Positions 1-7,932 of a DNA stretch of 63,547 nt are shown here, in pieces (within the stretch, counting starts at the first letter, position 1; every line of letters begins with the position of its first letter). The DNA is from Pseudolabrys sp. (GTDB taxonomy: Bacteria > Pseudomonadota > Alphaproteobacteria > Rhizobiales > Xanthobacteraceae), in the NCBI GenBank assembly GCA_009694265.1, contig SHVM01000005.1:1-63547 (forward strand), written 5' to 3'. A program made the translations under genes and the position numbers. Under the pieces are notes generated by a model. It was not told where the DNA came from. It ran no database searches and was given only the letters and a program-made list of their open reading frames with translations.

Positions 1-769
1 AGGCAAACACCGGATTGACCGTGATAGTCACCGCTGCCTTGGTCGGGCTGGTGCGCGAGAGCGCGATGACCCAGAGGATGAACGCCCCGGCGCTGCCCAC
101 CACGCCGAGATAGGTCACCGCGATCCATTGCGGCGTGCCGAAATGCGCGACTGCGTCGAAGCCGTGGATCGCAAGCGCCCACGCCAGCAGACAGAATGCC
201 GCAGCGCCCATGCCGGCGGTGAGAAAGGCGAGCGGATCGGAGCGCGCGATGAACGGCCGCGACCAGACGTTATAAAGCGAAATGCAGAAGGTCGCCGCCA
301 GCATCACCAGTTCGCCGCGCCAGGCGCCGGGCGGCGCGTCCGACAGACCCAGCATCAGCGCAAGAAAAACGCCGGCCATGGCGATCGACACGCCGATGGT
401 CTTGCGCGCGGTGATGCGCTCAATGCCGAGCGCGGCGCCGACCAGCATGGTCATCAGCGGCATGGTCGAGAGCGTGAGCGCGCCGCGCGCCGCGGTGGTG
501 TAGCTATATGCGAGATTGAACAGCACCGAGAAGGCGAAGAAAAATAGGATGCCGAGCAGAACAACCGCAATCCAGTCGCGCCCCATGGGCCAGCGGCTTT
601 TGAGCGCGAGCGCAATCGGCAGCAGAATGAGAAAACCGATGCCGAAGCGGAAGACGCCGAGCGTCACCGGATCGGTCGCATCGATCACGAAGCGCGTGGC
701 GCCGCCGGCGACGCCGCCGATCGCGCTCGACGTCACCGCCGCGAGCACGCCTATTTGGTCGCGGGTCAT
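1..769 (-). CDS. EamA/DMT-family membrane transporter (C-terminus beyond window)
   Basis: Reading the minus strand from an ATG at 769 (MTRDQIGVLAAVTSSAIGG...) gives 256 codons that stay open to the window edge, so the C-terminus is missing. The protein is a run of hydrophobic helices with the two-repeat layout of the drug/metabolite transporter superfamily. The first repeat includes an AYSYTTAARGALTLSTMPL segment near residue 85, and a second repeat begins after a SLYNVWSRPFIAR linker. These are inner-membrane exporters of small metabolites, and the substrate cannot be predicted here. Overlapping open frames on both strands are shadows. The family call is firm and the function is not. Confidence 0.8.
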   Translation of the reverse strand, partial: MTRDQIGVLAAVTSSAIGGVAGGATRFVIDATDPVTLGVFRFGIGFLILLPIALALKSRWPMGRDWIAVVLLGILFFFAFSVLFNLAYSYTTAARGALTLSTMPLMTMLVGAALGIERITARKTIGVSIAMAGVFLALMLGLSDAPPGAWRGELVMLAATFCISLYNVWSRPFIARSDPLAFLTAGMGAAAFCLLAWALAIHGFDAVAHFGTPQWIAVTYLGVVGSAGAFILWVIALSRTSPTKAAVTITVNPVFA

Positions 770-872
770 TCATGGCACTCTGGCACGCGTCAGGCGCGCA
801 GAAAACATTTATTATATAAATGCCAGGATTCAAAAACTTTAAAATTTTCGTCCGCCGGGAACGCGGCCAGCC

Positions 873-1964
873 TCACGCCGGCTGGTCGAAGAACGGCAGC
901 GGGATCCGCAGCGGCAATAGCGGCTCGTCCTTGCACAACCGCGCCTTGGCGCGCTCATCCGCCCGCCGCGCATTGGCGCCCGGCTTACGGGCGGTGGCGT
1001 GCAACTGCTGAGTCAAATCCGAAATGCTGTGCTGGCTGCCCGGCAGGCCGGCGAGCATGTTGAAGCGCACGCTGCGAATGCGCGGGCGGCACGCGGCCGG
1101 CGGGTAAATATTATCGATCAGCAAGCGCGGCAGCGCGAGAATTTCTCCGGCCTCATAGGCGCGGTCGACGCCCAACCCTTTGGTGGAGCGCTCAAGCACG
1201 ATCGCGCTGACGTCGAAGAAGCCGGTGACCGGCGACGGATCGAAGGCATAGACATAACGGATACTGCCGCTTTCATCGGCGTAAGCCGCCTGCTGCGCCA
1301 GCCCGCCGCCGAGCGAATGGCCGACCGAGACGAAGGGCGTGGCGCCGTTGCAGCCATTGTGCTTGATGCGCGCAACGATCTGCTTGATGTGGGTCTACAC
1401 CTGGGCATATTGATCGAACTTGGGCGCCAGCCGGTGCAGCCAGCGCAAATTCGACACCCAATCGCCGGTGTCGTTTTTGTCGGTGCCGCGGAACGCGATC
1501 ACCGCCTCGCGGCAATTGTTGCCCTGCATGCGCCGCCAGACGTGGAATTCGAGACCGCCCACCGGCTTGCATTCTTTTTCGCCGCCGGCGCGTGGTGGAC
1601 ACGGCAGGCTTCCGTAGACGCCGAAGCGGCATTCCCAGCCGCGCGCATTCAAATAGCCGATCCAGCCGCGCACGGTTTTGCGGTAATCCGCATCGCCCCG
1701 GCTCTCGCCTTCCTGCGCAAACGCCAGCCGCCCGGGATCGGGGCAGTTCAACTTGTTGAGGGCGAATTTGTCGGTATAGGCCGCCGTCGCCATCATGGCG
1801 TAGGGCGTATAGAGCGCGGCGTAGTCATGCGCCTTGGCCGGCTCGGGCAATTGCATGCCGACATTGACGCGCACTTCGTCGCGCGGCTGGGTCGTGCAGG
1901 CGCCGAGCGCAAGCGCCAGCATCATAAACCGCACGAACCGGAACGCCCCCAAAGCGCGCACCAT
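873..1964 (-). pseudogene. Lipase-like alpha/beta-hydrolase lipoprotein interrupted by an in-frame TAG
   Basis: From the ATG at 1964 the frame encodes a lipoprotein signal (MVRALGAFRFVRFMMLALAL-GAC-TTQ, lipobox LGAC) and 189 residues ending in KFDQYAQV. A TAG at 1395–1397 follows. The same frame then runs open for another 173 codons to a stop at 873. The downstream half holds the nucleophile elbow GHSLGG (Ser at about codon 217) and a YAFDPSPVTGFFDV segment typical of class 3 lipase-like hydrolases. Termination at the TAG would remove the catalytic serine, so the product would be inactive. No frameshift is present on either side. This points to one recent base change, a base-call error, or less likely readthrough. 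An alternative start lies at 1994. Confidence 0.75.
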
Positions 1965-2106
1965 GACGCAGCCCACCCCGCCAAAGCAGCACACGTAGAG
2001 CGTGTATCAGAGCAGGGCGCATGATCAGGCACAAGAGGGGGCGGACGGTGGTCCCCAGGATCGCACATTGGCTGGGAAGCCACGGCTAGCGTCACGCACA
2101 TTCTTC

Positions 2107-2136
2107 CTTCCCCTCTCCCTTTGTGGGAGAGGGAAG
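2107..2136. repeat. Palindromic intergenic element (CTCTCCC hairpin)
   Basis: A near-perfect inverted repeat, CTTCCC(C)TCTCCC with GGGAGAGGGAAG, lies between the lipase-like pseudogene and the next minus-strand gene. A related hairpin lies at 15277–15302. Elements of this form are common between genes in Hyphomicrobiales genomes. It could end transcription, but it has no clear T tract. Confidence 0.6.
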
Positions 2137-2154
2137 CAAGCATGCGGCACGCCT

Positions 2155-2472
2155 CTACGACGCTTCCCGCTCCTCCACCAGCGTCACGATATCGCGCGTG
2201 CGGGTGACGCCTGAAGGCCAGGAACGATTGAAATCGGCGACCAGTTCCTTGAAACCTTCCGACGCCAGCGCCGCATCCAGCCGCGCCTTGTCGGCGAATT
2301 GATAGACGGCGTAATGCACGCCCGCCTCCGCCTCGCTCCAGAACCGCCAGCACTTCTCCGCTTTGAAATCCTTGAGCGCGCGCGGCAGGTGATCGGCCGA
2401 ATACCAATGGTCGAATTTATCGCGCAACGGCGCGGCGACTACAGCGCGGACGAGGAAGTAGGATTTTGGCAT
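2155..2472 (-). CDS. Small dimeric alpha/beta-barrel-like protein of unknown function
   Basis: This 105-residue protein starts at the ATG at 2472 (MPKSYFLVRAVV). A TTG 21 bases further out is also in frame, but the ATG has a GAAAAG stretch just upstream. The sequence alternates short strands and helices: YFLVRAVV, then DKFDHWYSADHLPRALKDF, then HYAVYQFADKARLDAAL. The (H/D)WY..EHLP-like segment recalls EthD/NIPSNAP-type ferredoxin-fold barrels, small soluble cytoplasmic dimers with varied roles. No catalytic function can be assigned. It lies just downstream of pccB in the same direction (40 bases), so the two could be co-transcribed. Confidence 0.6.
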   Translation of the reverse strand: MPKSYFLVRAVVAAPLRDKFDHWYSADHLPRALKDFKAEKCWRFWSEAEAGVHYAVYQFADKARLDAALASEGFKELVADFNRSWPSGVTRTRDIVTLVEEREAS

Positions 2473-2511
2473 GGGTCTTTTCTGCCAGTTCAATACTGCG
2501 CAACAAATAAT

Positions 2512-4044
2512 TCACAACGGCAAATTATCGTGCTTGCGCCCCGGCACTTCGACATGCTTGTTCTTCAGCATCGCCAGCGCGCGCGCGAGGCGGCGGCGCG
2601 TCGTATGCGGCATGATCACGTCGTCAATATAGCCGCGCTCGGCGGCCACAAACGGCGAGAGAAATCGGTCCTCGTATTCCTTAGTGCGCGCGGCGATCTT
2701 GTCCTTGTCGCCGATGTCGGCGCGGAAGATGATCTCGACCGCGCCCTTGGCGCCCATGACGGCAATTTGCGCAGTCGGCCAGGCATAGTTCAAATCGCCG
2801 CCGACATGTTTTGACGCCATCACGTCATAGGCGCCGCCGAAGGCCTTGCGCGTGATGACCGTCACCAGCGGTACCGTACATTGGCTGTAGGCGAACAGCA
2901 GCTTGGCCCCGTGCTTGATCAGCCCACCATATTCCTGGTCGGTACCGGGCAGAAATCCCGGCACGTCGACGAAGGTGACAATCGGAATGTTGAAGGCGTC
3001 GCAGAAGCGCACAAAGCGCGCGGCCTTGCGCGAGGCTGCGCTGTCGAGCACGCCGGCCAGCACCAGCGGCTGGTTGGCGACAAAGCCCGCCGTGCGTCCC
3101 GCGATGCGCCCGAACCCCGTGACGATGTTCTTGGCGTGCGCGCTCGCGATCTCGAAGAAGTCGCCCTCGTCGGCGACCTTGAGGATCAGTTCCTTGATGT
3201 CGTAGGGCTTGTTGGGATTGTCCGGGATCAGCGTGTCGAGCGATACGTCGATGGCGTCGATGTCGCCACCCGCCGGCCATTCCGGCACGCCGCTCTCGTT
3301 GTTGGCGGGCAGGAAGTCGATCAGCCGGCGCATCTGCAACAGACATTCCACATCGTTCTCGAAGGCGCCGTCGGCGACGCCGGATTTCGTCGTGTGCACC
3401 GAAGCGCCGCCGAGTTCCTCCGCGGTGACCACTTCGTTGGTCACGGTCTTCACCACATCGGGGCCGGTGACGAACATGTAGCTGGTGTCGCGCACCATGA
3501 AGATGAAGTCGGTCATGGCCGGAGAATAGACATCGCCGCCCGCGCACGGCCCCATGATGACGGAAATTTGCGGAATGACGCCGGAGGCCAGTACGTTGCG
3601 CTTGAACACCTCGCCATAACCGCCGAGCGCGGCTACGCCCTCCTGGATGCGCGCACCGCCGGCGTCGAACAGGCCGATGACGGGGCAACGCGCCTTCATC
3701 GCCATGTCCTGCACTTTCATGATTTTGCCCGCATGGGTCTCGCTGAGCGAGCCGCCGAACACGGTGAAGTCCTTGGAGAACAGATAGACCGTGCGGCCAT
3801 TGACGGTGCCCCAGCCGGTGACCACGCCGTCGCCGGGGACCTTGGTCTTCTCCATGCCGAAATCTGAGGAGCGGTGCTCGACGAACATGTCGAGCTCCTC
3901 GAACGAGCCCTTGTCGAGCAGGAGTTCGATGCGCTCGCGGGCCGTGAGTTTGCCTTTGCCGTGCTGGGCCTCGATGCGGGCAGCTCCACCGCCCAGCCGC
4001 GCCTCGGCACGGCGCGCTTCCAGCCTGTCGAGAATGTCCTTCAT
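2512..4044 (-). CDS. pccB: Propionyl-CoA carboxylase, beta (carboxyltransferase) subunit
   Basis: This is the carboxyltransferase subunit that moves CO2 from biotin to propionyl-CoA, giving methylmalonyl-CoA. It spans 510 residues from [15 protein letters not shown]; an in-frame start 42 bases further out only adds a non-conserved leader. The N-terminal half holds the acyl-CoA pocket ([31 protein letters not shown]). The C-terminal half holds the biotin-side motifs ([46 protein letters not shown]). The Asp in GGAYDVM matches the residue associated with propionyl- rather than acetyl-CoA preference in actinobacterial homologues. The biotinylated alpha subunit is not in this window, so the partner must be encoded elsewhere or beyond the edge. 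Confidence 0.93.
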   Translation of the reverse strand: MKDILDRLEARRAEARLGGGAARIEAQHGKGKLTARERIELLLDKGSFEELDMFVEHRSSDFGMEKTKVPGDGVVTGWGTVNGRTVYLFSKDFTVFGGSLSETHAGKIMKVQDMAMKARCPVIGLFDAGGARIQEGVAALGGYGEVFKRNVLASGVIPQISVIMGPCAGGDVYSPAMTDFIFMVRDTSYMFVTGPDVVKTVTNEVVTAEELGGASVHTTKSGVADGAFENDVECLLQMRRLIDFLPANNESGVPEWPAGGDIDAIDVSLDTLIPDNPNKPYDIKELILKVADEGDFFEIASAHAKNIVTGFGRIAGRTAGFVANQPLVLAGVLDSAASRKAARFVRFCDAFNIPIVTFVDVPGFLPGTDQEYGGLIKHGAKLLFAYSQCTVPLVTVITRKAFGGAYDVMASKHVGGDLNYAWPTAQIAVMGAKGAVEIIFRADIGDKDKIAARTKEYEDRFLSPFVAAERGYIDDVIMPHTTRRRLARALAMLKNKHVEVPGRKHDNLPL

Positions 4045-4168
4045 AACCCCCTGCCCTGCAGAATCCGGCAGCAAAATGCATACCACGGCATGCAGCGGCG
4101 CGGCAGGCTCGGTTGCAGGCTTGGTTGCAGGCTTGGCATCCCCGCCAAAGCCTGCTTACAAACGCCCC

Positions 4169-4948
4169 ATGACCGAACCCCCGAGCGCCGCGACACTCCT
4201 GCAACAGGGCCTGTTCCATCATCGCCAGGGTCAGCTCGGCCTAGCCATGGACCGCTATACCGACGTGCTGCGCAACGACCCGAAAAACGCCGATGCGCTG
4301 TATTACGTCGCCGTGGTTGCCTGCCAGGAGGGCCAATACAAGCAAGGCGCCGAGCTCGCCCGCCGCGCCATCGAGATCGGGCCGCCGCAGGCGCGCGTGC
4401 ATAATCTGCTCGGCCAGGCGCACGACCGGCTGGGCGAACCGCTGGAGGCGGTCAAGAACTACGACCAGGCCATCGCGATCGATCCGAATTTCGCCGAAGC
4501 GCACGGCAACCGCGCCGGTATTCTGACGGACGCCGGCTTCCCCGACGAGGCGCTCAAGAGCTACGACCGGGCGCTGGCGCTCAACCCAAATTCGACGGTC
4601 GACTGGGTCAACCGCGGCGCGCTGCTGCTCGGCCTGGGCCGCATGCCGGAGGCCATCGAAAGTTGCGACCGGGCGATAGCGATCGATGCAAAGTCGCCAA
4701 TCGCCTATTTCGGCCGCGCCAATGCGCTCAAGGCCAGCAAGCGCCTGGAGGACGCACTGGCCGGCTACGACGGCGTCATCGCGCTGGATGCCAAATTTGC
4801 CGAAGCCCATCTCGGCCGCGCCAGTGTACTTGAGGCCATGGGACGGGTTGAGGAGGCGCGTGAGAGTAAAGAGAAGGCCGATGCGATTAAAGCGCAAGCG
4901 CAGCAAGCGTCCGCTCTTCCCCGCGAAAGCGGGGACCTAGTCCTGTAA
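4169..4948 (+). CDS. TPR-repeat protein
   Basis: The start is the ATG at 4169 (MTEPPSAATLLQQGLFHHRQ), giving 259 residues. The frame is open further upstream, but only as antisense of pccB. About six to seven tandem tetratricopeptide repeats fill residues 8–240, seen as repeated A..Y..A....P (for example AVKNYDQAIAIDPNFAEAHG and ALKSYDRALALNPNSTVDW). No signal peptide or membrane segment is visible, so it is probably a cytoplasmic scaffold with unknown partners. The last dozen residues (ALPRESGDLVL) are encoded by the left arm of a palindromic repeat, so the native C-terminus has probably been rewritten by repeat insertion. It is transcribed divergently from pccB across a gap of about 125 bases. 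Confidence 0.8.
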   Translation: MTEPPSAATLLQQGLFHHRQGQLGLAMDRYTDVLRNDPKNADALYYVAVVACQEGQYKQGAELARRAIEIGPPQARVHNLLGQAHDRLGEPLEAVKNYDQAIAIDPNFAEAHGNRAGILTDAGFPDEALKSYDRALALNPNSTVDWVNRGALLLGLGRMPEAIESCDRAIAIDAKSPIAYFGRANALKASKRLEDALAGYDGVIALDAKFAEAHLGRASVLEAMGRVEEARESKEKADAIKAQAQQASALPRESGDLVL

Positions 4949-5002
4949 TTTGCCGACTTTGGAGTCGTGGCCCTGGATTCCCGCTTTCGCGGGAATGAGC
5001 GG
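4911..5002. repeat. Inverted repeat element between TPR gene and ATP12
   Basis: The left arm (CCGCTCTTCCCCGCGAAAGCGGGG, 4911–4941) and the right arm (TCCCGCTTTCGCGGGAATGAGCGG, 4969–5002) are imperfect inverted copies of one sequence. Each arm is also a small hairpin built on CCCGCNNNNGCGGG. The left arm encodes the end and stop codon of the TPR protein. The element lies between convergent genes and could act as a bidirectional terminator, but it looks like a dispersed intergenic repeat. Confidence 0.7.
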
Positions 5003-5005
5003 AAC

Positions 5006-5806
5006 TTACTTCACGAGCTTCAACACCGCCGCCGCCGCCTGCATCTCGCCAAACCGATAGGCGCGGCGCGCGAGCGCGACCTCGTCGCGCCCCCAATGCT
5101 CCATCTGCCAGTCCTCGTCGACATGGGCTGAGGCCCAGGCAGCATCCGGTTCGAGGTAGCCAGCGCTCAGCGCGAGCGCCAGCAGGGCTGAGCCGGTCAG
5201 CGTCGCGATCGAGGCAATCGCACCCAAGCGCCAAATCTCCTTCACGTTATTGGGATCGGCGGGGATCGCTGTGCGCGCGGCGGCGATCGCCGCGTCCGGC
5301 TGGGCGACAAACACCACGCCCTCGACCGGCACAAAGCGCGCGCCAAGCGCGGTGTGCGCCCAGGCCAGCACCGGGTCCCAAGCTTTCGCCTGCCGCTCGA
5401 TAAGGCCGGGCGGCGCCTCGGCGCGGTACAACAGCAGATCGGAACCGAGATATTTCGCCACCTCGTCGGCCACCGGCTTTGACCGCTCCGCCACCGCGTC
5501 GATCACCGCATGCGCGAGCCGCGTGAGCGGCATGCGCGCCGGGTCGATGACGTTTTTTTGCGCATCCCATTCCCGCGCGATCTCTTCGGCCAGCGCCCGC
5601 ACCGGCACGACAAGCGCCCGCCGCGCCGGCGTCTTCACCGGCTTGCCGTCGAGCACGACCTGGAAACCTCCGCCCTCGCCAGCTTCCTCAATCGCTTGCG
5701 CGCGCTCATAGAAGCGCTTGCGTAAAACCGGCCGCCCGCCACGGCGCGCCGACTCCATCGGGTCGGCCGGCTGGTTTTCGAAAATCTCGGTAAAAATGTC
5801 GCGCAT
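5006..5806 (-). CDS. ATP12-family F1-ATPase assembly chaperone
   Basis: This 266-residue protein matches the ATP12 family, which in mitochondria and alphaproteobacteria binds the F1 alpha subunit during ATP synthase assembly. Recognisable segments are RKRFYERAQAIEEAGEGGGF, LDGKPVKTPARRALVVP, REWDAQKNVIDPARMPLTRLAH, SDLLLYRAEAPPGL and the AWDPVLAWA motif. The C-terminal half is helical and ends in the conserved HVDEDWQMEHWGRDEVALARR block. There is no signal peptide, consistent with a cytoplasmic chaperone. The lineage restriction of this family supports an alphaproteobacterial host. The next gene on this strand cannot share its transcript because the TPR gene is convergent. Confidence 0.9.
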   Translation of the reverse strand: MRDIFTEIFENQPADPMESARRGGRPVLRKRFYERAQAIEEAGEGGGFQVVLDGKPVKTPARRALVVPVRALAEEIAREWDAQKNVIDPARMPLTRLAHAVIDAVAERSKPVADEVAKYLGSDLLLYRAEAPPGLIERQAKAWDPVLAWAHTALGARFVPVEGVVFVAQPDAAIAAARTAIPADPNNVKEIWRLGAIASIATLTGSALLALALSAGYLEPDAAWASAHVDEDWQMEHWGRDEVALARRAYRFGEMQAAAAVLKLVK

Positions 5807-6129
5807 CAGTTTGCTGTTATTGTGCGTTGCAACAAGACGGAACCGCGGTAGCCCGCTGCCCGTGCCGAAACCGGTGCTGGCGCCTTGCTCACGCCGCTTT
5901 CAGAGAGCGAAAAAGGCCAATGTTACCTTACAGTTGATAGACAGGCTTGCAGTTGATAGGCCACAGGCCAGACGGAAGGATAGGTAGCCTTGCGCCCGTC
6001 TAGCCCATAATATCCGCCCCGGATTCGTGCCGGATCACAAGGCCGAGCCGGGGGAAAGTGCAGCCGCTCGCGGCTGTGACGCGACACCGTTTCAGTCATC
6101 CGCGTAGCGGGGCGCGTTTCGAGGAGTCA
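5807..6129. other. Divergent intergenic region with direct repeats upstream of the kor operon
   Basis: This 323-base gap separates the divergent ATP12 and korC-like genes. CAGTTGATAG occurs twice on the plus strand, at 5931–5940 and 5950–5959, so the copies start 19 bases apart (close to two helical turns). That spacing suggests an activator or repressor site. A TAATAT hexamer lies at 6008–6013, but no convincing -35 element at the right distance is seen. GAGGAG at 6121–6126 is the ribosome binding site for the downstream ATG. Confidence 0.45.
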
Positions 6130-7932
6130 ATGAAGAATACCGACATTGCCGCGCCGGACTATTTCCACAAGGTCGTGGATTGCCAATGGGCTTGTCCGGC
6201 TCACACCCCGGTCCCCGAATATATCCGGCTGATCGCGGCGGGGCGCTATTCCGACGCCTATATGGTCAATTGGAAGTCGAATGTGTTTCCGGGAATCCTC
6301 GGCCGCACCTGCGACCGCCCCTGCGAGCCGGCCTGCCGGCGTGTGCGCGTCGAGGACGAGCCGGTGGCGATCTGCCGCCTCAAGCGCGTCGCCGCCGATT
6401 ACAAGGACGACATCACCGCGCGGCTGCCCAAGCCCGCGTCGAAGAAGAACGGCAAACGTATCGCGCTGGTCGGCGGCGGCCCCGCCTCGCTCACCGTTGC
6501 CCGCGACCTGGCGCCGCTCGGCTATCACGTCGTGGTATTCGACAGCGATCCCAAAGCCGGCGGCATGATCCGCACGCAAATTCCGAAATTCCGTTTGCCC
6601 GACAGCGTCATCGACGAGGAATGCGGCTATATCCTCAATCTCGGCGTCGAATTCCGCGGCGGCAAACGCATCGACAGCATGAAGGCCCTGCTGGCGGAAG
6701 GCTGGGACGCGATCTTCGTCGGCTCCGGCGCGCCGCGCGGCCGCGATCTCGACATTCCCGGCCGCAAGGAAGCAGCCGCGAACATTCACATCGGCATCGA
6801 CTGGCTGTCCTCGGTCTCGTTCGGCCACACCACCATGATCGGCAAGCGCGTGATCGTGCTGGGCGGCGGCAACACCGCTATGGATTGCTGCCGCTCCGCG
6901 CGCCGGCTCGGCGGCGAAGAAGTCAATGTCGTGGTGCGCTCCGGCTTCGATGAGATGAAGGCCTCGCCGTGGGAAAAAGAAGACGCCCAGCACGAGGACA
7001 TCCCAATCCATAATTACCTGGTGCCGAAGGAATTCATCCATGAGGCCGGCAAACTCACCGGCATCACCTTTGAGAAGGTGAAGGCCGAACGCGACGCCAA
7101 GGGCCGCCGCAAGCTGGTGCCCGCCGGCGAGCCGGATCAGCGCTTCCCTTGCGACGACGTGCTGGTGGCGGTCGGCCAGGAAAACGCCTTCCCCTGGATC
7201 GAGCGCGACAACGGCATCGAGTTCGACGAATGGAATATGCCGAAAGTCGACAAGGTGACTTTCGCCTCGACCAACCCGAAAGTTTTCTTCGGCGGCGACG
7301 CGGCCTTCGGCCCGAAAAATATCATCTGGGCGGTGGCACACGGTCACGAGGCCGCCGTCTCCATCGACAAGATGCTCAATGGCGAGGACCTCACCGACCG
7401 CCCGCTGCCGGCGGTGGAAATGATGAGCCAGAAGATGGGCATCCACGAATGGTCCTACGACAACGAGATCGAACTCGATAAGCGCTACAAGGTGCCGCTG
7501 CGCGACAAGGTGGTGGCGCTCAAGGACATCAAGGCCGAGGTCGAACTGGGTTTCGACGTGCAGCTCGCCGTCGCCGAAGCCGGGCGCTGCCTGAACTGCG
7601 ACGTGCAGACAGTGTTTACGGCGGAGCTGTGCATCGAGTGCGACGCCTGCGTCGACATCTGTCCGATGGATTGCATCACGTTCACCCCGAACGGCGAGGA
7701 AGCCGAGCTGCGCACGCGGCTCACTGCGCCGTCCACCACGCTAAGCCAAGATCTGTATGTCCAAGACGGGCTCAAAACCGGCCGCGTTATGGTCAAGGAT
7801 GAGGACGTCTGTCTTCATTGCAGCCTGTGCGCCGAACGCTGCCCGACCGGCGCCTGGGACATGCAGAAATTCTTGCTGGATATGACCTACGCAGGGACTT
7901 CATGTCGACCGCCACGCCGATCAGCCGCGTAA
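6130..7932 (+). CDS. korC: NAD(P)H:ferredoxin-type oxidoreductase subunit (GltD-like flavoprotein with 4Fe-4S domain), KorC-like
   Basis: A strong GAGGAG site precedes the ATG at 6130; the product is 600 residues. The N-terminus carries the cysteine pattern CQWAC...CDRPCEPAC of the helical iron-sulfur domain found in glutamate synthase small subunits. Two dinucleotide folds follow: GGGPAS near residue 113 for FAD and GGGNTA near residue 250 for NAD(P)H. The C-terminal 90 residues hold ferredoxin motifs, CIECDACVDICP and CLHCSLCAERCP, expected to bind two 4Fe-4S clusters. It overlaps korA by 31 bases. The same arrangement is known for the KorABC 2-oxoglutarate oxidoreductase of Thauera aromatica, where the extra subunit couples the reaction to NADP. 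Here that role is inferred. Confidence 0.82.
   Translation: MKNTDIAAPDYFHKVVDCQWACPAHTPVPEYIRLIAAGRYSDAYMVNWKSNVFPGILGRTCDRPCEPACRRVRVEDEPVAICRLKRVAADYKDDITARLPKPASKKNGKRIALVGGGPASLTVARDLAPLGYHVVVFDSDPKAGGMIRTQIPKFRLPDSVIDEECGYILNLGVEFRGGKRIDSMKALLAEGWDAIFVGSGAPRGRDLDIPGRKEAAANIHIGIDWLSSVSFGHTTMIGKRVIVLGGGNTAMDCCRSARRLGGEEVNVVVRSGFDEMKASPWEKEDAQHEDIPIHNYLVPKEFIHEAGKLTGITFEKVKAERDAKGRRKLVPAGEPDQRFPCDDVLVAVGQENAFPWIERDNGIEFDEWNMPKVDKVTFASTNPKVFFGGDAAFGPKNIIWAVAHGHEAAVSIDKMLNGEDLTDRPLPAVEMMSQKMGIHEWSYDNEIELDKRYKVPLRDKVVALKDIKAEVELGFDVQLAVAEAGRCLNCDVQTVFTAELCIECDACVDICPMDCITFTPNGEEAELRTRLTAPSTTLSQDLYVQDGLKTGRVMVKDEDVCLHCSLCAERCPTGAWDMQKFLLDMTYAGTSCRPPRRSAA

Noticed and set aside
2825-4222. A 465-codon minus-strand frame overlapping pccB
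   Set aside because: It is an alternative frame of the same strand with Arg/Ala/Gly-rich content; the pccB frame has full-length homology.
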